This document shows, piece after piece, positions 15,001-27,000 of a stretch of DNA of 64,000 nt. Source of the stretch: Mimachlamys varia (Eukaryota > Mollusca > Bivalvia > Pectinida > Pectinidae). The position numbers and the translations under genes were made by a program. The stretch is taken from NCBI GenBank assembly GCA_947623455.1, contig OX392529.1:52719186-52783185 (forward strand), in the 5' to 3' direction. Numbering within the stretch: the stretch's first letter is position 1; the number at the start of each line of letters is the position of its first letter. Under the pieces are notes generated by a model, which was given only the letters and a program-made list of their open reading frames with translations, had not been told where the DNA came from and searched no databases.

Positions 15001-18000
15001 GACGAAGAGTTGAGATGGAGGGTTGTGACTGAGCTTGGACAGAGGGTTGGGACAGAGGGATGGAGGGTGGGACTGAGGGCTAGGGCGAAGGGTTGGGATG
15101 GAGGGCTGGGGTGGAAAATTTGGATTGAGGGTTGAGATGGAAAGTGTGGACAGAGGGTTTGGATGGAGGGCTGGAATTGAGGGCTTTGAAGGTGGGTTGG
15201 TACTGAGGGTTGGGATGGGGGGGCTAGAATGGAGGGAACCAGAGAATTTGAACCAAGTGCCATTATAAATTGAAAAAAAAAATGATAAAAACGAAATGAT
15301 ACGTAAAGAAAAGTAATTCATAAACAACAAAAGTTGATAAAGATCCACAACGAATAGGCAAAAAACTGAAAAATTGCTCTTTGTTAAAATGCTTTCTGAT
15401 TGATAACGTAAATTGCTATAAACATGTAATGATTTTTACTCAAATGTAGACAAATAGATTTTTTTGCTATGGTATACAAAGTTGATATATGTGTTATCAT
15501 AATCATGTTATCAGTAGATTACTATTGACTGTTTCAACAGAAGCCGAGCTCCCTGAGGATTGACCAGCTAGACCGACAGCAGTCAGAAACAGATGTCATC
15601 ACATACCCCCTCATCATCCACTTCGGTATCAGACCAGCTCAGCTCAGCTACGCTGGTGACCCCTAGTAAGTGTTGGGTCCAGGAAAATGTGCATGTTACT
15701 AGTACTCAGTACAGCTTAGTGTGGTTACCTTAGTAACTGGTGTGTTCAGTACAGCTTAGTGTGGTTATCTCAGTAACTGGTGTGTTCTGTACAGCTTAGT
15801 GTGGTTATCTCAGTAACTGGTGTGTTCTGTACAGCTTAGTGTGGTTATCTCAGTAACTGGTGTGTTCTGTACAGCTTAGTTTGGTTATCTCAGTAAATGG
15901 TGTGTTCTGTACAGCTTAGTGTGGTTATCTCAGTAAATGGTGTGTTCTACTCGGTTGAGTCAAGTTTTAAACCCTTAGTGAGTAGTGTACTCAGTTCAAC
16001 TGAGTTTGGAACCCTTGGTATGTGGTGCTCATTTCTATATCAAGCTGTTAGGAAGAAAACAGTTTATATACTTAATCTTTCACAAGGATAGGGGAGGGGA
16101 TAATATCATCCCTTTTGGTACCATATTGTGCTAGTTTTGTTTTAAATGAGCGAGTACAGTTAACAAAATGATTGACAAAGTTTTTCGGGAACAAAAATGT
16201 CGAACGGGACATACAGTAAAACCCTACTTAATCGAACTTTTGGGGACCTGATTAATTTTTTGAGGAATACATGGCATTCGAAAAATCTGAGGTTGGTTGA
16301 ATATGTATTAATTTGGTTGGGACCAAACAAACTGTTTGACGAATGAGGGGTATTCGAGTAAACCGGGTTTGAGAAAGTGGAATTTTACTGTATGTATTTT
16401 AGAAAATTGAAAGATTAACTCATTAACCCCTGTTGGACACATTTGGACCGTTCCATTTCAAAGAATGGAATATTTCATTATGAAATCTCAGGGGTGAATG
16501 AGTTAAATTGAAGTGTTGTAAACAGTATGCTAAAGTTAGGACGTTTCAACGCCAACTTGAGACTATTAACTGAATGATGAACTTATTGAGGGTTTCTATT
16601 AAACAGCTACCAGAAGACCTGGAAGCAGTATGTGAAGTTTAAACACCTCCTCAACAGTAAACCAAAGGTGACCTTCTCCGACAAACAGAAGTTGGAGCAG
16701 AAGGAAAGTTACCTCCAGGAGCTCCGAACCAAGAGGTATTACAAAATGGATTCTTTAGACGAGGAAGTATTTAACAGTATCGTAAATAGTAAAATATTAA
16801 ACCTAAAGTAAACCCAAGGTGATCTTCTCCGACAAACAGAAGTTAGAGCAGAAGGAAAGTTACATCCAGGAGCTCCGAACCAAGAGGTATTACAAAATGG
16901 GTTCTTTACACAAGGAAGTATTTAACAGTATCGTAAATAGTAAAATATTAAACCTAAAGTAAACCCAAGGTGACCTTCTCCGACAAACAGAAGTTGGAGC
17001 AGAAGGAAAGTTACCTCCAGGAGCTCCGAACCAAGAGGTATTACAAAATGGATTCTTTACACAAGGAAGTATTTAACAGTATCGTAAATAGTAAAATATT
17101 AAACCTAAAGTAAACCCATGGTGATCTTCTCCGACAAACAGAAGTTAGAGCAGAAGGAAAGTTACCTCCAGGAGCTTCGAACCAAGAGGTATTACAAAAT
17201 AGATTCTTTGTGGATCTACACAAGGAAGTATTAAACAGTATCAGAAATAGTTAAAAACTAAGGTTTATGATCAACTTGTGAGCTTGTTGTCAGAATTTCT
17301 GTTTGATAATAGGTAAGGCTGTGACAGTTAGAAATAATGCCAGTGGTCGGATAATTTTGTGTGTCATATCTGAACCTAAACAGAGTAACCAAGATTTTTT
17401 TTTTGTGTCAGAAAATATTACCACAAATGTCACTTCATTGTGCTAAAATAAGACAACATAAGTCAATTTAATGTATAAACAAATGGCACCCACTATTTAT
17501 GCCTTGTAAATACAGCTGTTAAGCGTTACAAATTCTTAAAATCTTGATGAATTGGCTATACAATATAATATTATATAGTAAATGTATATCGCTAGCCTTC
17601 CAACTAGGAATTTTTCATACTCTTTCACTTTTCACATGTGTGTTGTCAACACCATGCATATCTCTTCTATATTCTAAAATGGGCTAACCAATCAGTAAAG
17701 ACAAAAACGGTGCTGCATGCAAAGTTTGTATTCCCACCTACCACATTGAGAGAAACTGTTTCCAATACACACTTTAACACCACAAGAAAGCTTGTAGTGA
17801 AGCGGAAAGTTTCTTTGCTCAGTAACAGAATGTTGGCTGATATTGGGTGTGTACTCAAAGTTTATTATGCCTCCTGTAGTAAGTGTAGTGGTCACAAGTG
17901 TTTTTGATTGTCTGTCAAAATGCAATCAGGAGTTTATTTCTGTTAATCAAATCAATAAATATTTATCTACATTTTGGGACAGTTTTCTGGTACTTGGATT

Positions 18001-21000
18001 TGCTATCCTGATACAGTGCACTCCTCTTTATATCATATTGCATTTGTCAGACAAAAACATGATATTAACATGAATGTGACATTAAGAGAAACATGTTTTT
18101 CCACTAAATCTAGTGCATTTCCAATTTCCATAACTAAAAGTAAGCAATTCAATGTAATATGAAGATGTTTCAATATATAGATAACATAATTTCAATTCAA
18201 AATCATTTTAGGGTTATTTTTTATTTTCTATGCAACATTTTGTACAAATTGTATCTGAAATCAATGGAAATGACATCATTTTCTTGATATTTAATGTGAT
18301 TGGTTAAACAAAACATGACATTAAGAGGAATTCACCTCAAAATACATGATATTAACCAAATAAAATTACATAGATTATATAGAGAGAAAAATGGTGCTTG
18401 GGAAAAAACATAATATAAAGAGGAATGTGATATAAACAGGGGTGATATTAAGTGGAGTCCATTGTACTAGGTTACCAGTTCCAGTCGGTAAAAAAGTGTA
18501 TAAACTTGTAAACTATACTCTATATCAGAATATTTCTTTCTATGACAGCGAGAGGTATTGCTGTGTTTCAGCATCATGAAGAGGGAGGTTACCATGGAGA
18601 TCAGTAGTGAGGGTTTCCTGAGATACTAACTCTATGTTACTTTGTTTCAGCACCATGAAGAGGGAGGTTACCATGGAGATCAGTAGTGAGGGTTTCCTGA
18701 GATACTAACTCTATGTTACTTTTTTTCAGCACCATGAAGAGGGAGGTTACCGTAGAGATCAGTAGTGAGGGTTTCCTGAGATACTAACTCTATGTTACTT
18801 TGTTTCAGCACCATGAAGAGGAAGGTTACCGTGGAGATCAGTAGTGAGGGTTTCCTGGGTTACTAACTCTATGTTACTTTGTTTCAGCACCATGAAGAGG
18901 GAGGTTACCGTGGAGATCAGTAGTGAGGGTTTCCTGAGATACTAACTCTATGTTACTTTGTTTCAGCACCATGAAGAGGGAGGTTACCGTAGAGATCAGT
19001 AGTGAGGGTTTCCTGAGATACTAACTCTATGTTACTTTGTTTCAGCACCATGAAGAGGGAGGTTACCGTAGAGATCAGTAGTGAGGGTTTCCTGAGATAC
19101 TAACTCTATGTTACTTTGTTTCAGCACCATGAAGAGGGAGGTTACCGTAGAGATCAGTAGTGAGGGTTTCCTGGGTTACTAACTCTATGTTACTTTGTTT
19201 CAGCACCATGAAGAGGGAGGTTACCGTGGAGATCAGTAGTGAGGGTTTCCTTAGGAACTAACTGTATGTTACTTTGTTTCAGCACCATGAAGAGGGAGGT
19301 TACCGTGGAGATCAGTAGTGAGGGTTTCCTTAGGAACTAACTGTATGTTACTTTGTTTCAGCACCATGAAGAGGGAGGTTACCGTGGAGATCAGTAGTGA
19401 GGGTTTCCTTAGGACCGGCATCAAGTCTGATATAACCCAGGTCAGTGTTTAGTGTTGTGTTTGATAATGGCTGTAATGTTGGAATGTAATACTGGCCGAA
19501 GAGCTATTCTTTGTCTTATCTATTAATATATTTAGTTGTATATTTTTGCGCAGATATAGGGAACACATGGTTAGTATCTTACAATACAAGATTTCTTTTT
19601 GGTGAGGGTTAGAAAAGATGTGATGGTGAGCCATCTTCATCTTTTCATCCCAAGCTCCACAAGATTCTTTAAATGTACATCAAAGGGTCAAACCAATCTT
19701 CTTGCCTCATCAGCATAGTGGCACATACAGTTTTGCTGGAACATATTTAAGGGGTATAGAGAGCGTAGGTGTGAACTTAACTACTGGATATCGAGGAAGC
19801 TAGGTAAGATATGTATACAATAATTTCGTTTCATTATATATATTTTGTATTTTGTCGTCCGCAGCACGCCATGCTGATCCCTGTGTTGCTAGGACACCTG
19901 AGGTTCCACCAGTGTCTGTCAGTACTGGAGAACACGCTCGACTACAAGTTCAATGACAGATCCCTCTTACAGGTCAGGGACAAAGGGAGACAACTCACAT
20001 ATTTATTTATTTATTTTCTTGTGGCTTATGAATGATAAATAAATCTGTACAAGCTGGTGGCCTAATGTCTATGACAACCATAGACAGATATTGTTAACTC
20101 TTTTGCTACCTACTACTGAATTTCACGATTTTAGTATCACAACTTGTTCGCAGCGGTTAAATTTCGCAAATCATGTATAGCCAGTACACCATAACTTATA
20201 TTTGTGTCATCCCCATTATAATGCATGGAGATTAACTTTCGCAAATTTGTTTAGATCATGAAAGTCATGAAAGCAAGTAGCATGCAAAGGAAACTTGCAG
20301 TATATTGTGTGTCCCTTTGGACAAACTTTAATTTTATGTTCCTGTACTTCTACAAGATATTTACATTTAAGGCTATTCCACTAAATGTCGTTGGGGTATT
20401 TAATGTTACAGTGGTTTCTGATTTAACAAATACTTAACAGGAGCAGGATTTTGGAATTCAGAACTGCGTTAAAAAAATCGCCAAGAACAAAGCAAAAATA
20501 TGATTTCTTTCAAAACCTGAAAGTGCCATGCAGTGTTACAGAAAACAACCTTTCAAAAAAATCCTCAAACATAATAAATCGCAAAAATTGGAATATCACA
20601 AAAATAAGAAATTGCAAAAAAACTGCAAATGGTCTATGTTCATGTTTTTGCAAAAATTGCACATCGCAAAAATAACCCAATTTTCTTTAGGCCATGCCCA
20701 AAAGTGTTGTTAATCCCCTTGATAGGCCACAATGGTGGATACAAGATGGACTTCTGGGAAGTGTTTTTGTTATGATTTGGCGCCATATGACAATCATTCC
20801 CTTGATAACATCATAATTACATGGTGCAAATTTGTTTCAAAAACACCTCCCAGTGTAGCCATGATATGGAAAACAAGGGAGGTAACACTTTTGAGACAGG
20901 TCTGTAGACGTCAATATGTCCATGATGTTAAAAGTGTTATAAAGGTAAGCTTATTCATTGTGTAGGGATTTACAGTTCAACGTTGCTAATTTTGCACCGT

Positions 21001-24000
21001 AAATACAATACCATAACAACTGTCTGGTATTGTTAACAGTTGGCATTGACCCACACCTCATACAAGGTGAATTATGGAACAAATCCTGACCACGCCCGCA
21101 ACTCTCTGTCAAACTGCGGAAGGAGGCAGTTAGAGTATGGCGATCGAAAGATTCACTACGCCCACACACGCAAGCGGGGTAAGTAAACACTTACTTTTAT
21201 AAATAAAATATCCTGAGAACTTTTGTTTGAAGCAATGTATAATTAAGATTAATCATTGTCAAACATTTTGAAAGAGAATTTTTGTGACTGTGTAAATGTT
21301 CACACCAAATGATAAAGCCTTTCATACAAGTCTTGTGTAAGCCTACGCAGGCAGTATGTTTTCATGTGAATTTGATTAAAATCATATCTTGATCTCCATG
21401 CAGTTCCGTAAACTTCTCTCTGCTGCGTTAAGATCTGAGAAAATCCCTTAGGGGGTCAAGTCCCAAGAACCTTTTGCATTAGCCAATCAAAATACTACTG
21501 TCAGAATGACTTGCTGCAAGATGACAGGTCTTTGGAAAATTATTGAAAATTATTTTAGTGTTAAATAAAGAGGTGACAAACGTACGTCATCTGAACGTGA
21601 CCTCTTATGGGATGTTGTCAGATCCTTGTAAAATGGATTGAGAACAAGGATCTGTATTTCAATCAGATTGTTTTCATGTGAATTTTATTTGAATTGTGGT
21701 AAAAAAGTGAACTTCATATGAAAAATTTCACAAGAAGTTTACATGAAATTTACGTTGTTTTTCTGTTACATGCTAATTTTATGACATGAATTTCACATGA
21801 ATTTCACTTGGAAAATCATGTAAAATTATATTACAGTTGAGTTTTATATGCTTATTTTTCACTTAAATTTCATGAGAATTCATGTGAAAAAAAAATCATT
21901 TGAAATTCACATGAAGAAACATGGACTGTGTACAATTTTGTTGAACTGACTTAACAAGAAAGAGAAATGTCTAGAAGTAAGTATTCCTACTGATCTGTTT
22001 TTAATAAGTTAGGTACTGATGTAGCCATTTAAGGCCCAATATACTTAACTTTCAGCAAAACTTGAAGTGAAAATTAAGCCTAATAACTATTTATATTTAC
22101 AGATTTAGTTAAGGTTAACTGATATCAGCAATATTCAAGATGAATTCTTACGCGGCTACCGGTACAGCAGCAGTTGAAACTCTGTATTTGTAAGCACGCG
22201 TCCATTTTGAACTGTCTTCTATCTTCAGCTTGTTGTTGAAGTGGGCCCCACCTAAACTATTTTCAATTCTTTGGATTTTTTTGTCAAGAGTTTCTTGTAA
22301 GTTACCGCTCAGGTTTACTTCGTTTTAGGCTTATTTTTGCATGGTTATCAACAGGATTTTTTTTCAGAATCACGAAAAATTTCCTTAAGTTACGTGTATT
22401 TGGCCTTTAAAGGACTAAATTACTTGGCCAGTGACGTGTAAAGTGAGATGTTTATTTTTTGTCTGTTAACAGGTATCAACATCCTTTTAAACATCATGTC
22501 TCGGATGGGTAACAAGGAGGAATTGTCCTCGGAGATCCCACACAACGAACGGCTGGAGTTTCTCGGGGACGCTGTAGTGGAGTTCATCACAAGGTGACAT
22601 AGAGCCCAGACCTTCCTTCATTTATGATTCATTCTACGATCTTGTTCTGTGGAAGAAACACTTTGTTATATTCAGTCTAACCATAATCTCATAGTTGGTA
22701 TTGGGTAGCATTGAATTTTCACTTTCAAAATACTTTAAATTACTTATACTAATACTGTTGATTAATAGTATGTTGATATATACTGAGTTTGTTTTGTACA
22801 CAAACAGGAAATTGAAAACTTAATTTGCGAGCTTTCGAAAACGTCTTATTTCCTTTGTCAAGCAAAGAGTACAATAGCCGAGTGTCAGTGTTCTGACCAT
22901 TGAAATCAGGTTACTACCCAAAAAAGGGCAAGCTAGAGAAGTCAGCTGTCAAAAATGTAGCGCAACATTTCGTCTAAATGTACTTTAATACTACAGGTAG
23001 ACAGAGGGACGGGTAAGATGTTTACCCATTCCGCCCCTTATTGGATGTAAAAATGTTTTCTACAGCTGCTTGACAAAGCAAACAGACGTTTTTGAAAGCT
23101 CGCAAATTAAGTTTTTAATTCCTGTTTGTGTACAAAACAAAAATCAGTAGTGTATATCATTCATACCAAACTGATGAATTTTATTCCTAATAAATAGTGT
23201 GTTGAGTTAATGAAGTTTCTTTGACATAAGTTGTATATCTGTTACAGTGTCCACCTGTTCTATATGTTTCCCTGGCTGGAGGAAGGAGGACTGACCACCT
23301 ACAGAGCTGCCATTGTCCAGAACCAGCAATTGGCCGTACTGGCAAAGGTCACTATCAAACTTGACCAATCAGGCTCCTCACTGTACAATCCTGTTCTCAA
23401 CATGTCTTCACTACTTTTGTTCTCCCTTTTTCCTCTTTTTTTCCCCATTCTCATCACTTCTGTACTTTTGTTCTCCTCCCTTATTTTTAGCTCACCTGGC
23501 CCGAAGGGCCAAGTGAGCTTATGTGATGGTGCAGCGTCCGTCGTCCGTCCGTCCGTCCGTCCGTCCGTCCGTCCGTCCGTCCGTCCTGCGTCCGTCAACT
23601 TTTTCCTTTAAACGACTTCTTCTAAAATACTGAAAGGCCCAGTGACATGAAATTTGGCTGGTAGATTTATTGGAAGGAGCTGAACAAAGTTTGCGAAAAA
23701 AAATCACTTTGACCTAATTTCAAGGTCACAGGGGTCAAAAATGTCGAAACCTTCAAACAACTTCTTCTAAAATACCGTCAGGCATAGAGACTTCATATTT
23801 GACCTGTAGCTTCCTTAGATGAAGCCAAATAAAGTTTGCGAAAAGAAATGACCTTGACCTATATTCAAGGTCACCGTGAGGTTAAATCTATTTTAACCTT
23901 TAAACGACTTCTTCTGAAATACCAAAAGCCCTAGAAACATGATATTTGGCTGAAAGGTTTCTTGGATGAAGCCGGACAAAGTTTGTGAAAAGAAATGACC

Positions 24001-27000
24001 TTGACCTAAATTCAAGGTCACAAGGGTCAAATCTGTTAAAACCTTTAAACGACTTCTTCTGAAATACCAAAAGCCCTAGAAGCATGATATTTGGCTGAAA
24101 GGTTCCTTGGATGAAGCCGGACAAAGTTTGCGAAAAGAAATGACCTTTACCTATATTCAAGGTCACAGGGGTCAAATCTGTTAAAACCTTTAAACGACTT
24201 CTTCTGAAATACCAAAAGCCCTAGAAGCATGATATTTGGCTGAAAGGTTCCTTGGATGAAGCCCGAGAAAGTTTGCGAAAAGAAATGACCTTGACTTATA
24301 TTCAAGGTCACAGGGGTCAAATCTGTTAAAACCTTTAAACGACTTCTTCTGAAATACCAAAAGCCCTAGAAGCATGATATATGGCTGAAAGGTTCCTTGG
24401 ATGAAGCCGGACAAAGTTTGCGAAAAGAAATGACCTTGACCTATATTCAATGTCACAGGGGTCAAATCTGTTAAAACCTTTAAACGACTTCTTCTGAAAT
24501 ACCAAAAGCCCTAGAAGCATGATATTTGGCTGAAAGGTTTCTTGGATGAAGCCCGACAAAGTTTGCGAAAAGAAATGACCTTGACCTATATTCAAGGTCA
24601 CAGGAGTCAAATCTGTTAAAACCTTTAAACGACTTCTTCTGAAATACCAAAAGCCCTAGAAGCATGATATTTGGCTGAAAGGTTCCTTGGATGAAGCCGG
24701 ACAAAGTTTGCGAAAAGAAATGACCTTGACCTTTATTCAAGGTCACAGGGGTCAAATCTTTTAAAACCTTTAAACGACTTCTTCTGAAATACCAAAAGCC
24801 CTAGAAGCATGATATTTGGCTGAAAGGTTCCTTGGATAAAGCCTGAGAAAGTTTGCGAAAAGAAATGACCTTGACTTATATTCAAGGTCACAGGGGTCAA
24901 ATCTGTTAAAACCTTTAAACGACTTCTTCTGAAATACCAAAAGCCCTAGAAGCATGATATATGGCTGAAAGGTTCCTTGGATGAAGCCGGACAAATTTTG
25001 CGAAAAGAAATGACCTTGACCTATAATCAAGGTCACAGGGGTCAAATCTGTTAAAACCTTTAAACGACTTCTTCTGAAATACCAAAAGCCCTAGAAGCAT
25101 GATATTTGGCTGAAAGGTTCCTTGGATGAAGCCGGACAAAGTTTGCGAAAAGAAATGACCTTGACCTATATTCAAGGTCACAGGGGTCAAATCTGTTAAA
25201 ACCTTTAAACGACTTCTTCTGAAATACCAAAAGCCCTAGAAGCATGATATTTGGCTGAAAGGTTCCTTGGATGAAGCCGGACAAAGTTTGCGAAAAGAAA
25301 TGACCTTGACCTTTATTCAAGGTCACAGGGGTCAAATCTGTTAAAACCTTTAAACGACTTCTTCTGAAATACCAAAAGCCCTAGAAGCATGATATTTGGC
25401 TGAAAGGTTCCTTGGATGAAGCCGGACAAAGTTTGCGAAAAGAAATGAGCTTGACCTATATTCAAGGTCACAGGGGTCAAATCTGTTAAAACCTTTAAAC
25501 GACTTCTTCTGAAATACCAAAAGCCCTAGAAGCATGATATTTGGCTGAAAGGTTCCTTGGATGAAGCCGGACAAAGTTTGCGAAAAGAAATGACCTTGAC
25601 CTTTATTCAAGGTCACAGGGGTCAAATCTGTTAAAACCTTTAAACGACTTCTTCTGAAATACCAAAAGCCCTAGAAGCATGATATTTGGATGAAAGGTTC
25701 CTTGGATGAAGCCGGACAAAGTTTGCGAAAAGAAATGACCTTGACCTATATTCAAGGTCACAGGAGTCAAATCTGTTAAAACCTTTAAACGACTTCTTCT
25801 GAAATACCAAAAGCCCTAGAAGCATGATATTTGGCTGAAAGATTCCTTGGATGAAGCCGGACAAGGTTTGCGAAAAGAAATGACCTTGACCTATATTCAA
25901 GGTCACAGGGGTCAAATCTGTTAAAACCTTTAAACGACTTCTTCTGAAATACCAAAAGCCCTAGAAGCATGATATATGGCTGAAAGGTTCCTTGGATGAA
26001 GCCGGACAAAGTTTGCGAAAAGAAATGACCTTGACCTATATTCAAGGTCACAGGGGTCAAATCTGTTAAAACCTTTAAACGACTTCTTCTGAAATACCAA
26101 AAGCCCTAGAAGCATGATATATGGCTGAAAGGTTCCTTGGATGAAGCCCTACAAAGTTTGCGAAAAGAAATGACCCTGACCTATATTCAAGGTCACAGGA
26201 GTCAAATCTGTTGAAACCTGCAAACGACTTCTTCTGAAATACCAAAAGCCCTAGAAGCATGATATTTGGCTGAAAGTTTCCTTGGATGAAGCCCGACAAA
26301 GTGTGTGAAAAGAAATGACCTTGACCTATATTCAATGTCACAGGGGTCAAATCTTTTAAAACCTTTAAACGACTTCTTCTGAAATACCAAAAGCCCTAGA
26401 AGCATGATATTTGGCTGAAAGGTTCCTTGGATGAAGCCTGACAAAGTTTGCAAAAAGAAATGACCTTGACCTATATTCAAGGTCACAGGGGTCAAATCTG
26501 TTAAAACATTCAAACAACTTCTTCTGAAGTACCAAAAGCCCTAGAGGCATGACATTTGGCTGAAAGGTTTCTTGGATGAAGCCTGACAAAGTTTGCAAAA
26601 AGAAATGACCTTGATCTTGATTTGCCTAGAGACATGATATTTGACTGGTAGCGTCCTGGGATGAAGCCAAACAAAATTTGAAAATGAAAATGATGTTGTC
26701 TTATAAGGTCACAGGGGTAAAATATGTTTAAATCTTAAGATGTTCTTCTAAATGTCTTACATTAAAAGATTTTAGGGGACTTTAGGGTTACACTATAATA
26801 TAAGTCAGAGATTGATACCAGGTGAGCGATGCAGGCCCATTGGGCCACTTGTTTTTTTCTTATAATCACAGAAACAAAAATTGAGATTGCTTCAGAATAT
26901 TTTACTAAATAATTTCAATTTGTAGCTGCTACAAGTCCTGTGATAATTGTGGTAGAAATGGATCTGACTCATGTTCAACAAAACATTAAATGATACCATC

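Noticed and set aside
16736..17232. Tandem duplicate coding exons of exon 14
   Set aside because: The copies lack acceptors, contain TAA between them, and a 151-bp period breaks the frame.
18540..19361. Additional Drosha coding exons (a real repeated protein segment)
   Set aside because: Copies 1-10 lack a used donor and each has an in-frame TAA; the human protein has one such segment.
23900..26598. Series of 91-codon minus-strand frames spaced 145 bp apart
   Set aside because: They are the same stretch of a 145-bp repeat read over and over, within a HINE-like element. They shift frame from unit to unit and overlap each other.
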